Source of the DNA: CBDFFW01 sp965246945
GTDB taxonomy: Bacteria; Pseudomonadota; Alphaproteobacteria; UBA11073
DNA: 64,000 nt
Reading direction: 5' to 3'
Assembly: GCA_965246945.1 (NCBI GenBank)
Contig: CBDFFW010000001.1
Coordinates: 62,001-126,000 of the forward strand
In this document: positions 44,437 to 52,700 of the stretch, piece by piece
How the letters are laid out: each line of letters starts with the position of its first letter
How positions within the stretch are numbered: the first letter of the stretch is position 1
The notes under the pieces: model-generated
Told to the model about the DNA's origin: nothing
The model's database searches: none
The model's input: the letters and a program-made list of their open reading frames with translations, nothing else
Program-made: the position numbers and the translations under genes

Positions 44437-45765
44437 ATGCTATCATCACTATTCCATATTGATCGGCTTGCCATCATTATGCTGGCTTTAATTGGTGCTA
44501 TTGGCCTAATCATTTGGCAATTTTCACGGCGTTATTTGCAGGGCGATCAATTATATCGTGTTTTTTTCCAGCGGCTCGCATGTTTATTGGCATCATTGGC
44601 ATCATTGGTCATTACCGATAACCTAATTGTATTTTTAATCAGCTGGGGATTGGCCAATTATTGGTTGGTAAAATTGATGGTTCACAAGTCGGAATGGTCT
44701 GCCGCCAAAGCGGCGGGGGAATTAACAGGTAAATCGCTTGGCCTGGGTTTTGCCAGCCTAGTTGCTGGCTTTACCTTGCTTTATTGGCTAACCGGCACGG
44801 CTTCTATTCAAGCGATTTTGCTGCACAATAATCAACACCCGGCTTTGCTGCTTGCCCTTGGATTAATTTTATTTACCGCCCTCATCCAATCAGCGATTTG
44901 GCCTTTTTCCGGCTGGTTGAAAAATTCGCTTAATTCACCAACCCCTGTTTCGGCCATCATGCATGCCGGTCTGGTGAATGGGGGCGGTTTTTTACTGGTA
45001 CGTTTTGCGCCGCTTTATCTGCAACAGCCGTTGCTGCTCCAAATCATTTTTGTGCTTGGCATTACCAGCGCGGTGATTGGCACGTTATGGAAACTGCTGC
45101 AGCCGGATATTAAGCGGATGCTGGCTTGTTCGACCATGGCGCAAATGGGTTTTATGCTGGCGCAATGCGGCCTTGGTTTATTCCCGGCGGCAGTGGCCCA
45201 TCTGTGCTGGCATGGCCTGTTCAAAGCCTATTTGTTTTTAGGCGCAGGTGGCGCGGCCCAGGAAAAGCGCTTGCCGATTATCCATCCGAATAGCTTTACC
45301 GCTTTTGCTTTGGCGCTGCTCTGCGGCTTACTTGGCAGTTATGGCTTTGCATTGGCCAGCCAACATGCATGGCTGGCGCCCAATAGCATATTGGTACTGC
45401 AAGCGGTGGCTTCAATAGCTGCTGCGCAACTCGCGCTCACCCTGCTGCAAAATAAGCCATGGCAACGGCTGCCGCTGGCCGTTTTATTATGCGCCATCGC
45501 TGGTGGTATGTATGGCGGCACCGTTGGCTTGGTTGAGCAAGTAATGGCACCGCTGCAAATTTTCCAACCGCAATCACTAAATGCTCTGCATATCAGTGCC
45601 ATCGTTATCCTGGCCGCTGGTTGGCTCGGCATGTTGTTTAGCCAGCAGCTTGGCCGCCTAACCCAGCAGCCGTTTTTCTTACGCGGTTATGTGCTGGCGC
45701 TAAATGCAAGTCAGCCAAGCCCCGCTACCATCACCGCCCACCGCAACCATTATCGCTTAGGATAA
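44437..45765 (+). CDS. dabB: DabB, membrane subunit of the DAB inorganic carbon transporter
   Basis: A 442-residue polytopic protein of the NuoL/MrpA proton-channel family with about 13 membrane segments. Family marks are SAIWPFSGWLKNSLNSPTPVSA (given as WPFSGWLKNSL and PTPVSAIMHAGLVNGGG) and KRMLACSTMAQMGFML. It is shorter than NuoL and directly followed, after 3 bp, by a DUF2309 protein. That pairing defines the DabB-DabA system, so DabB rather than complex I is the right call. It is thought to supply cation-driven energy for one-way CO2 hydration by DabA. Confidence 0.92.
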   Translation: MLSSLFHIDRLAIIMLALIGAIGLIIWQFSRRYLQGDQLYRVFFQRLACLLASLASLVITDNLIVFLISWGLANYWLVKLMVHKSEWSAAKAAGELTGKSLGLGFASLVAGFTLLYWLTGTASIQAILLHNNQHPALLLALGLILFTALIQSAIWPFSGWLKNSLNSPTPVSAIMHAGLVNGGGFLLVRFAPLYLQQPLLLQIIFVLGITSAVIGTLWKLLQPDIKRMLACSTMAQMGFMLAQCGLGLFPAAVAHLCWHGLFKAYLFLGAGGAAQEKRLPIIHPNSFTAFALALLCGLLGSYGFALASQHAWLAPNSILVLQAVASIAAAQLALTLLQNKPWQRLPLAVLLCAIAGGMYGGTVGLVEQVMAPLQIFQPQSLNALHISAIVILAAGWLGMLFSQQLGRLTQQPFFLRGYVLALNASQPSPATITAHRNHYRLG

Positions 45766-45768
45766 ATC

Positions 45769-48003
45769 ATGCAAACTGCCCTGAAAACCAAAGTTGTTGA
45801 AGTGACTGAAAACCCAGCCTACGACCTCGGCGAAGCGATTGCGACGGCTTGGAATTATATTGCGCCGTTCTGGCCGCTGAAAAACTTAATTGCCTGTAAT
45901 CCCTTGCAAGGCCTAGAAGATTTACCTTTTGAGCAAGCGTTAAATAAAGGCATCGTGCTGTTTCAGCGCGCTGATCTGCCATCACCGCTGCTGGCTGTTA
46001 ATCGCCAAACCATCAAATGGTGTCAGGTATTGTTTGACGATGGACAGGCGAGTTTAACCATGCCGCTGCGCGAACAGGGGTTTTTCGCCGCCTGGCGGCA
46101 ATTGGCGGTGTTCGATGCACAGCTGCATCAAAATAATCAATTTCATAAAATGTGGTTGAACCGCCTGCCGCTTTCGGCTGAACAAACCATTGCGGAATGT
46201 TTGGTGAAATTGAATATTCCAGCAGCACAACACGAAACGTTTTTAACTTTATTATTAACCACCTTGCCTGGCTGGGCGGCTTATGCCAAATACCGTCTGA
46301 ATTGGGAGCCAGATCAAGCGAATGCCACTTGCCCCATCCGCTCGGCTGATTATCTGGCAGTGCGCTTGGTTATCACCACCCTGCTATGGCCGGATGCGGC
46401 AGAGTTATTGGTGGAACAAGATAATATTTCACCAGCAACTGATATCTTGGCCACCATCACTACCAAAGAAACAGCTTACCGCCAGGATTTATTGGCGAAT
46501 TTGAAGCGGCAAGCGGCTGCCCCGCCAACTATCCGCCCAGCCGCACAAATGATATTCTGCATCGATGTGCGTTCCGAACCAATGCGCCGGGCGATAGAAG
46601 GGCAGGGTGACTATGAAACCTTTGGCTTCGCAGGCTTTTTTGGCCTGCCGATAAGCTTGCAAAATGAAAAAACGGGCGAACGCTATGCATCCTGCCCAGT
46701 TTTGCTGCAACCTAAGTATCATTTGTCCGAAACCAGTTGCACTAGTGGGGATTGTGCTTCAGATAATGCGAACAGTAAGGCGCGTTTGCGTTTGTATAAA
46801 AGTTTCTATCAGGCATTGAAATATCATTTTACGACCCCGTTCGCGCTGGTTGAAACGTTAGGCTTATGGGCCGGTTTGTGGATGGGTTTGCGCACACTGG
46901 CGCCGCAGACAGCTATTCAATTAAAGACCAACATTGTTAAAAAAATCAGGCCTGAAGTGCAAACCCAATTTGATATTGCGGGCAGCATCCCCTTTGCCGA
47001 TCAATGTACTATGGCTGGCGGCGCCTTGCGTATGATGGGGTTAACCCAAAATTTCGCGCCACTAGTCGTTCTATGCGGCCATGGCAGTACCACGCAAAAC
47101 AACGCTTATGCCACGGCCTTGGATTGCGGCGCGTGCGGCGGACGGCATGGCGGGAGCAATGCGCGTATTTTGGCGGCGATTTTGAACCATCAAATGGTCC
47201 GGGTAGCTTTGGTGCAAGACGGTATTGTCATTCCGGCCGATACGCATTTTATCGCCGCGCAGCATGATACCACCACGGATGCGATTAACTTGTTAGTCGA
47301 TGACGAATTATTAGGTGATCATCGCAACCAGGTCAGCACGTTACACGCAGCATTATCCCAAGCACAACACACCAATCAGCGAGTGCGCGCCGCACAAATG
47401 AATACAGAGCTTGATCATATTCAATTGCGTAGCTGTGACTGGGCCCAAACCCGCCCGGAATGGGGCTTGGCACGCAATGCGGCGTTTATTGTTGGGCCAC
47501 GTAGTTTAACTGCAACATTAAATTTAGCGGGCCGTAGTTTTCTGCATTCCTATGACTGGCAGCAAGATGCTAATAGTACAGCGCTTACTACCATTTTAAC
47601 CGCGCCGATGGTGGTTGCCCAATGGATTAATAGCCAGTATTTATTTTCCAGCTTGGATAATGTGGCTTATGGCAGCGGCAGCAAAATTACCCAAAATGTC
47701 ACTGGCAAAATGGGGATTATGCAGGGCAATGCCAGCGACTTAATGCATGGTTTGCCCCTGCAATCGGTTTACTCCAACGACAACAAACCTTATCACCAGC
47801 TGCAACGGTTGCTAACCGTGGTTTACGCGCCCAAAGCGAAAATTGATAAAATTATCGCCGCGCAGCCCGTTTTACAAAAACTATTCGGCAATGGCTGGGT
47901 GCAATTGGTTTGCCTTGAACCAGCCAGCAAACTGGCCTATCAGCTGCAGCGTGATTTCACTTGGGAGAAATTAGTAGGTGAGCATGTCATGCTATGCGGG
48001 TAG
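45769..48003 (+). CDS. dabA: DabA, DUF2309 subunit of the DAB inorganic carbon transporter
   Basis: A 744-residue DUF2309/UPF0753 protein that resembles beta-carbonic anhydrases at its zinc site. The key residues of characterised DabA are present: Cys264 and Asp266 in FCIDVRSEP, His438 in LCGHGSTTQNN, and Cys453 in DCGACGGRHGG. Characterised members are about 800-1000 residues, so this is a compact form. It follows dabB by 3 bp, and the next gene overlaps its end. Expected role: accumulation of bicarbonate in the cytoplasm, here most likely for PEP carboxylase, since no carboxysome or RuBisCO gene is seen. Confidence 0.93.
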   Translation: MQTALKTKVVEVTENPAYDLGEAIATAWNYIAPFWPLKNLIACNPLQGLEDLPFEQALNKGIVLFQRADLPSPLLAVNRQTIKWCQVLFDDGQASLTMPLREQGFFAAWRQLAVFDAQLHQNNQFHKMWLNRLPLSAEQTIAECLVKLNIPAAQHETFLTLLLTTLPGWAAYAKYRLNWEPDQANATCPIRSADYLAVRLVITTLLWPDAAELLVEQDNISPATDILATITTKETAYRQDLLANLKRQAAAPPTIRPAAQMIFCIDVRSEPMRRAIEGQGDYETFGFAGFFGLPISLQNEKTGERYASCPVLLQPKYHLSETSCTSGDCASDNANSKARLRLYKSFYQALKYHFTTPFALVETLGLWAGLWMGLRTLAPQTAIQLKTNIVKKIRPEVQTQFDIAGSIPFADQCTMAGGALRMMGLTQNFAPLVVLCGHGSTTQNNAYATALDCGACGGRHGGSNARILAAILNHQMVRVALVQDGIVIPADTHFIAAQHDTTTDAINLLVDDELLGDHRNQVSTLHAALSQAQHTNQRVRAAQMNTELDHIQLRSCDWAQTRPEWGLARNAAFIVGPRSLTATLNLAGRSFLHSYDWQQDANSTALTTILTAPMVVAQWINSQYLFSSLDNVAYGSGSKITQNVTGKMGIMQGNASDLMHGLPLQSVYSNDNKPYHQLQRLLTVVYAPKAKIDKIIAAQPVLQKLFGNGWVQLVCLEPASKLAYQLQRDFTWEKLVGEHVMLCG

Positions 48004-48832
48004 ACAGATCTTGTTGCCTACCCAGCATCAAAAAGCGATGGCACTAGCGCCAGCATTCAAAAATGTTTTGGACGCTGAGATTGCCGAAATTATCATTGAT
48101 ACCGATCAATTCGGTACTTTTTCAGGCGAGGTTGAACGACCAGGTGATGCACAGGCTTGCGCCAAGCTTAAATGTGAAGCAGCGTTGGCTATCACGGATA
48201 CACCTTACGCTGTCGCCAGCGAAGGCAGTTTTGGTCCGCATCCCGTTATTCCAATATTGGCTTGCAACCATGAACTGCTATATTTTATTGATCACGAAAA
48301 TGACTTTCACTTGTCTTTAACCAAGCTATGCACAGATACCAATTACCGCATGGCAACGGTTGAGAATGTTGATCAGCTACATACTTTTGCCAAACAAACT
48401 TATTTTACTTCGCATGCTTTGATGATCAGGCCCAATATCTGGGCTGACCAAAAGATTATTTTCAAAGGTCTCCAAACATATGAGGCCCTCCATCAAGCTT
48501 TTATAGTTGCTTGCCAAAATTCTGGTGATGGGCAGGCTTTCGTCCAAACCGAAATGCGTGCTCACTTCAATCCAACCCGCATGCGAAATATTGCCAAATT
48601 GGCAGGAGATTTGGCTAAACGGTTATGTTCAATTTGCCCTGTTTGCCAAACACCCGGTTGGGGCAAGATTGCCATCAAAACTGGCTTGCCCTGTAGCTGG
48701 TGCCAAACCAAAACCAACCTTGTAAAAAATGAAATATGGGGTTGCGCCAAGTGTGATTATCAGGAAGCGAAAGAACGATTAGATGGTTTGCGAGCTGCCG
48801 AGCCGACTTATTGTCCCAGCTGTAATCCTTAA
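47984..48832 (+). CDS. DUF6671-like protein with C-terminal zinc ribbons
   Basis: A 282-residue soluble protein (from ATG 47984; an in-frame GTG lies at 47978) overlapping the end of dabA by 20 bp, so it is translationally coupled. The N-terminal part (ETP-like SEGSFGPHPVIPILACNHEL, then FKGLQTYEALHQAF) resembles DUF6671. The C-terminus holds repeated CxxC knuckles (CSICPVCQTPGWG, LPCSWCQ, GCAKCDYQE, YCPSCNP), suggesting two zinc ribbons. Function is unknown; the coupling hints at a link to inorganic carbon uptake or its control. Confidence 0.75.
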   Translation: MSCYAGRQILLPTQHQKAMALAPAFKNVLDAEIAEIIIDTDQFGTFSGEVERPGDAQACAKLKCEAALAITDTPYAVASEGSFGPHPVIPILACNHELLYFIDHENDFHLSLTKLCTDTNYRMATVENVDQLHTFAKQTYFTSHALMIRPNIWADQKIIFKGLQTYEALHQAFIVACQNSGDGQAFVQTEMRAHFNPTRMRNIAKLAGDLAKRLCSICPVCQTPGWGKIAIKTGLPCSWCQTKTNLVKNEIWGCAKCDYQEAKERLDGLRAAEPTYCPSCNP

Positions 48833-49143
48833 ATTTCTACTAAATTGAAGTGACAAAAAATTAAATGAAAACTTTTAGCGAGAAGGTGCTAGCTAAATCT
48901 ATGTCCGCTGATACCAATAATATAGGCGATGTCATGCTGCGTATTTTAGCGCCAGATAAACCATTTTTTAACTTACCCTTTATGTTTTCAAATCGCTTGG
49001 TAGTTATCATGCAAAAACCGTAAAAAAGCTTTAAAGTTCTGATTAAATAATTTTTAATAGTTAACATTTATTATTTTGAAATAAGTGATTGTTGATCAAA
49101 TCCTCGCTAAATAGCTTCCTGCAGAACCTCACGGCGTTCTTGC
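48833..49143. other. AT-rich region between the dab operon and the antitoxin gene
   Basis: About 310 bp. It contains only a weak minus-strand ORF (48861-49067, 68 codons) with no recognisable feature. No AbiEii-type toxin gene is found here, although this is where a partner of the next gene would be expected. Confidence 0.5.
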
Positions 49144-49770
49144 TCAGGCTTGGTTGCGAATCTGTCCATATTTGGTCTGCTTAATTTTTAGGATAACATC
49201 GGCCAGCCAACCTGGCACCTGGGAAACGGTAGAAGTTAAATCTTTCAGATCCTGATCATCCAGCCGATTGGCACATTGCTGGATGGTTTGCGCATCAATA
49301 CTGCCTTTACCGAGACAAGATAGGGCCTGCAGGGTAAAATTGGCATTGGTGGAAATGCGATCCATCAAAGGCACCCTGGCATGTTTGAAGGTGATGGTGC
49401 GGCCAGCCATGTGTTTAGTTTTGGAAATGCCATTAGTCAGATAAACAGGCTTTGCTGGCACCTGGGTGGATAATCCCAGGATATTAGCAGACGCAGCACC
49501 AGAAGGAAAAACCATAGCGCCGGTTTTAGTGGCGATGATTTGCGCCAAATCATCAGCGCTGGGGGATAGGGTGCCAAGGGTTGGGTGTTGCTTAGGGTAA
49601 TCGTAAATACCACGCCCCAAGCGCCGGATGGTACCATTCTTTGCCAACCGTGCGAATGTTTGATCGACAGCGGCACGCGTGCCAACATCTAAAAAGTCTT
49701 TGGGCGTAAACACCCAGCCACGCCGTTTGGCGTGGATTCTTTGGGTAATCGTGGCGGTAACGTCGTACAT
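49144..49770 (-). CDS. DUF6088 / AbiEi-like antitoxin, orphan
   Basis: A 208-residue protein with an N-terminal winged-helix-like segment (VFTPKDFLDVGTRAAVDQTF, then ARLAKNGTIRRLGRGIYDYP) and the DUF6088 body (VFPSGAASANILGLSTQVPA). AbiEi-type antitoxins repress their operon and counter a nucleotidyltransferase toxin (AbiEii). No such toxin is adjacent on either side, so the gene is an orphan or has a non-canonical partner. It sits at the right end of the tRNA-bounded block. Confidence 0.8.
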   Translation of the reverse strand: MYDVTATITQRIHAKRRGWVFTPKDFLDVGTRAAVDQTFARLAKNGTIRRLGRGIYDYPKQHPTLGTLSPSADDLAQIIATKTGAMVFPSGAASANILGLSTQVPAKPVYLTNGISKTKHMAGRTITFKHARVPLMDRISTNANFTLQALSCLGKGSIDAQTIQQCANRLDDQDLKDLTSTVSQVPGWLADVILKIKQTKYGQIRNQA

Positions 49771-50014
49771 AGCAGTATTTATATGTCAGATAATAACATA
49801 TATATTTCTGACAATCAAAAATTTACAGTTTACCTGACTTTTAGTGTTAATCAGACGTTCCGAAATAATGGAATAAATTATGAAATACAGCTTTGTTAAT
49901 GTTTAGCCAAAATTATCACCTAAAAGAAGCCCAAAATCGTCAAAAGTTACCCAGAAACTTACCCAATTATATTTTCTATATATAAAACACAATTAATATC
50001 AGTACATTATAGGT
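49771..50014. other. AT-rich non-coding region at the right end of the block
   Basis: Very AT-rich sequence between the antitoxin gene and the partial tRNA copy. No ORF or other feature seen beyond the probable antitoxin promoter at its left end. Confidence 0.5.
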
Positions 50015-50080
50015 AGTCCCAATACACTTAAAATCGTGTGCTGTTATGGCGTCCCGGTTCAAGTCCGGGTGGGACCACCA
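50015..50080 (+). pseudogene. D-arm-less copy of tRNA-Leu (partial tRNA, possible attachment-site remnant)
   Basis: AGTCCCA (acceptor-like) is followed after 5 bases by CTTAAAATCGTGTG, identical to the anticodon region of tRNA-Leu(UAA) at 35.2 kb. A diverged variable arm follows, then 33 bases (50048-50080) identical to the tRNA 3' end including CCA. About 19 bases of the D-arm are missing, so it cannot be a normal tRNA. It lies on the same strand as the intact gene, giving direct repeats at the two ends of a 14.9-kb block. Confidence 0.8.
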
Positions 50081-50169
50081 CTACATAAATTTGATTTTTA
50101 GGGCGGCTTCTTTTTAAAGCATTTGACTAAAAAAAATATTTATCCTGCTTGCTTTCACTCGTATTATGT

Positions 50170-50184
50170 GTTCTACTTTTGTTC
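50170..50184 (+). promoter_or_regulatory. SOS box (LexA operator)
   Basis: GTTC-TACTTTT-GTTC exactly matches the alphaproteobacterial LexA operator GTTC-N7-GTTC. It ends two bases before the preferred lexA ATG (50187), so LexA should repress its own gene. A TATTAT hexamer at 50162-50167 could be the -10 element. Confidence 0.8.
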
Positions 50185-50186
50185 TA

Positions 50187-50798
50187 ATGTTTACCACCCG
50201 TCAAAAACAGCTGTTTGAGTTTATTAAATCGCATTATGCACATAGTGGGATCGTGCCGTCTTATGATGAAATGAGGGCCGCGCTGGGTTTGGCTTCGAAA
50301 TCCTCTGTCTTCGCTCTAATCGACCAGCTGGTGCAAAAAGGTTTTATCCGCAAATCACTAAACAAAGCGCGCAGTTTGGAAATTGTTGAACAAGCAGCCA
50401 AAACATTAAACCTTATTCCGCATTATGGGCGTATTGCCGCCGGTCTGCCGATCGCCGCGTTAACACAAGCGGATGAATTTGAAATGCCCGGTAATTGGCT
50501 CGGCAAAGCCGATTATGCCTTAACGGTAGTTGGACAATCCATGCAGGATGCTGGAATTCTGGATGGCGATACGGCGTTGATTAAGCAGACGGCTACGGCA
50601 CCGCCAAAATCGATTGTGGTGGCATTGATTAATAACGAGGAAACCACGCTTAAATATTATCAGCCGCATGGCACAAACATTATTCTATTGCCAGCCAATG
50701 CCGCATTTGAACCGCAGCACTACCATGCCAGCCAAGTGCAAATTCAAGGCGTATTGGCCGGCATTTTTCGCAACTTGGAGGCTAAATGGAAAATCTAA
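50187..50798 (+). CDS. lexA: LexA repressor
   Basis: A 203-residue SOS repressor and self-cleaving protease. The N-terminal winged helix starts MFTTRQKQLFEFIKSHYAHS. The cleavage site is Ala-Gly in RIAAGLPIAA, the catalytic Ser lies in VVGQSMQDAGILDGD and the Lys in NNEETTLKYYQP. The frame is open seven codons further upstream, but those codons overlap the SOS box, so ATG 50187 is the better start. With only two bases between box and ATG there is little room for a Shine-Dalgarno, so the message may be leaderless or weakly translated. Confidence 0.94.
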   Translation: MFTTRQKQLFEFIKSHYAHSGIVPSYDEMRAALGLASKSSVFALIDQLVQKGFIRKSLNKARSLEIVEQAAKTLNLIPHYGRIAAGLPIAALTQADEFEMPGNWLGKADYALTVVGQSMQDAGILDGDTALIKQTATAPPKSIVVALINNEETTLKYYQPHGTNIILLPANAAFEPQHYHASQVQIQGVLAGIFRNLEAKWKI

Positions 50799-51046
50799 AC
50801 TTATTCTCAACCGCCGTTGATGGATTGAAAGACGTTAACCGGCTGATTACGCTGTTGCATGAAAATGAAAATGGTAATGGTGAAAATCAAAAATGCACAC
50901 TCGCCGAATTGGCCTTAATTGCCCATGAAACCAGCCGGTTTGTGAATGAACCATCTGCCAGTGCTTTAAACACATCATCTGCATCGCTTGCCACTACGCA
51001 ATTATTTGCAACTAAATGGTTGCATATCAAGCATCAAGATAATTAG
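50786..51046 (+). CDS. Hypothetical protein downstream of lexA
   Basis: An 86-residue protein starting inside the last codons of lexA (13-bp overlap), hence co-expressed and probably SOS-inducible. The middle is Asn/Glu/Gly-rich (LLHENENGNGENQ), followed by a helical segment (TLAELALIAHETSRFVNEP). No family recognised. Confidence 0.55.
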   Translation: MENLNLFSTAVDGLKDVNRLITLLHENENGNGENQKCTLAELALIAHETSRFVNEPSASALNTSSASLATTQLFATKWLHIKHQDN

Positions 51047-51065
51047 CTAGTGATTGGGTCGTCTT

Positions 51066-52028
51066 TTAAGCTGCTTCACGGATAACCGTTACGGCTTTGA
51101 TAGTGCCAGCTGGCTCGAGAATAGAGCAATCAAGCGCTGGCGCTTTTTTAGGAAATTTTTTGTAAGCATTCGGCATACTCACCAAAGCACCCCGAATAAA
51201 CGGTGTTTTTAGTTGTCCCCAAAAGGTAGCCGGCATCGGGTGGGAAATCCCAATATTTACCGGCGGGGCGCGATCGGGCCGCAAATAACTGCCAAACACA
51301 TGATCCCACAACATTAAGTTTTCACCGTAATTACTGTTGCTCTCGCGCAATTTGCGGGAATGATGCCAACGATGTAATTCAGGCGTATTAAAAATCCAGC
51401 TCAAAGGGCCAAAGCGCATTTCGACATTGCAGTGGGTTAGCATGCCAATATAAGCAGTGATCGCTGCGGCCCAGGAAAAAACGGCTTCCGGTGCACCCAA
51501 AAGATATAATAAAGGTAGTGCCAAAATCAAACTGGTAACGGTATCGACAATATGAAACCGCCCCGTATTAAAAAACCACAAACGCGGCGCAGAATGATGC
51601 ACCGCATGAAACGGCCATAACCAATCTTGCTCATGCGCCAAACGGTGCTTCCAATATAACCCAAAATCCATAACTGCCACGGCCAGGCAAATCTGTGCGA
51701 CCAGCGGCCAATGGACCGGCCATAATTTTAAACTCACCGCTTCGACATGACTGGCGATATGCATAATCGTTGTGACAACCACGACCACTTGCACAATACC
51801 CTTGTTAAAAAGCGTATGCAGTAAATCGGTTTTTACCTGCCCATCATGCTCCAGCCATTTGCTGGCATGCGAAAAACGGCGTTCTAAAAAGGTCAAGCTG
51901 AGCGCCAGTAAAACATAGGTAATATTAAATGCCCAAATAGGATGGCCCCAATCAAGGCCAAGTTTAGTGCCCAGCAAACACAAGCCCAATAGTAATGGCC
52001 ACCATAAATAAGATAATATCAAACGCAT
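51066..52028 (-). CDS. Sterol desaturase / fatty acid hydroxylase family protein
   Basis: A 320-residue membrane di-iron oxidase-type protein with about four to five hydrophobic segments and the His clusters of the family: KHRLAHE, FHAVHHS, THCNVE and HRWHHS. Substrate (lipid, hopanoid or carotenoid) cannot be inferred. It is on the same strand as the YceI/cytochrome b561 pair, about 100 bp downstream. Confidence 0.88.
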   Translation of the reverse strand: MRLILSYLWWPLLLGLCLLGTKLGLDWGHPIWAFNITYVLLALSLTFLERRFSHASKWLEHDGQVKTDLLHTLFNKGIVQVVVVVTTIMHIASHVEAVSLKLWPVHWPLVAQICLAVAVMDFGLYWKHRLAHEQDWLWPFHAVHHSAPRLWFFNTGRFHIVDTVTSLILALPLLYLLGAPEAVFSWAAAITAYIGMLTHCNVEMRFGPLSWIFNTPELHRWHHSRKLRESNSNYGENLMLWDHVFGSYLRPDRAPPVNIGISHPMPATFWGQLKTPFIRGALVSMPNAYKKFPKKAPALDCSILEPAGTIKAVTVIREAA

Positions 52029-52130
52029 GTTATCCTGAATACAACACTGCTCATTTTTCAGACAAGCATTGCGCTGCTATAAACGCCAGATTCATATACC
52101 GTTTTGATATCGATCCATTGCGCAGCGTAA

Positions 52131-52700
52131 TTAGGGCGTTTGCGTAGCAGTAATTTGAAATTCAACTTTAACTGCGTTTTTAATCACATCATCTTTGGCC
52201 CATTCACCAGTGCCGATACCAAAATCGCTGCGCTGTAAAACCACCTTGCCTGTGGCGCTAGTGGTTTTGGCATCCAGCGGAGTTAGTTCAAAATCCAACA
52301 TAGCTGGCACGGTTTTATCCCGCAGGGTCAGCAGGCCAGCGGCTTGAAAATGATTGGGCTGCACCGCGGCTGTAATTTTTGTGCTTTTAAAAACAGCTTG
52401 CGGGAAAGATTTTACCGCTAACCATTCCGGCAACGTGATATATGACATAATATCGGCATCGGTCACTTGCACACTGTTCATAGCGACAGTGACTTCAACG
52501 CTGCTTTGCGCCAATTGTTGCGCATCAAAATGAATATTTGCGATAAAATCTTTAAACTTCCCTTTAACGGGGGAACCATTTTGCGTCGCGGTAAATTGTA
52601 AACTGCTTTTATCTTTCACCACAATATAGTTGGGCACAGTGGCCCAAGCTGGTATACTAAAAATAGCAGCCACAAAAATCAAGCTAAAAAATAGACGCAT
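52131..52700 (-). CDS. YceI family periplasmic protein
   Basis: A 189-residue exported protein: signal peptide (cleavage near PAWAT), then the YceI lipocalin-like barrel (DKSSLQFTATQNGSPVKGKF; LTLRDKTVPAMLDFEL; LQRSDFGIGTGEW). Members bind isoprenoids, possibly quinones. Its start overlaps the cytochrome b561 stop by one base, a frequent partnership. Confidence 0.93.
   Translation of the reverse strand: MRLFFSLIFVAAIFSIPAWATVPNYIVVKDKSSLQFTATQNGSPVKGKFKDFIANIHFDAQQLAQSSVEVTVAMNSVQVTDADIMSYITLPEWLAVKSFPQAVFKSTKITAAVQPNHFQAAGLLTLRDKTVPAMLDFELTPLDAKTTSATGKVVLQRSDFGIGTGEWAKDDVIKNAVKVEFQITATQTP

Noticed and set aside
44437..45765. Could be complex I subunit NuoL
   Set aside because: It is only 442 residues and is coupled to a DUF2309 protein; no other nuo gene is adjacent. 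DabB fits better.
48861..49067. 68-codon minus-strand ORF
   Set aside because: It lies in AT-rich sequence with no motif and no clear ribosome site; random ORFs of this size are expected.
50015..50080. Functional second tRNA-Leu
   Set aside because: The D-arm is missing and the acceptor 5' strand is mismatched at its first base, so it is unlikely to fold and be charged.
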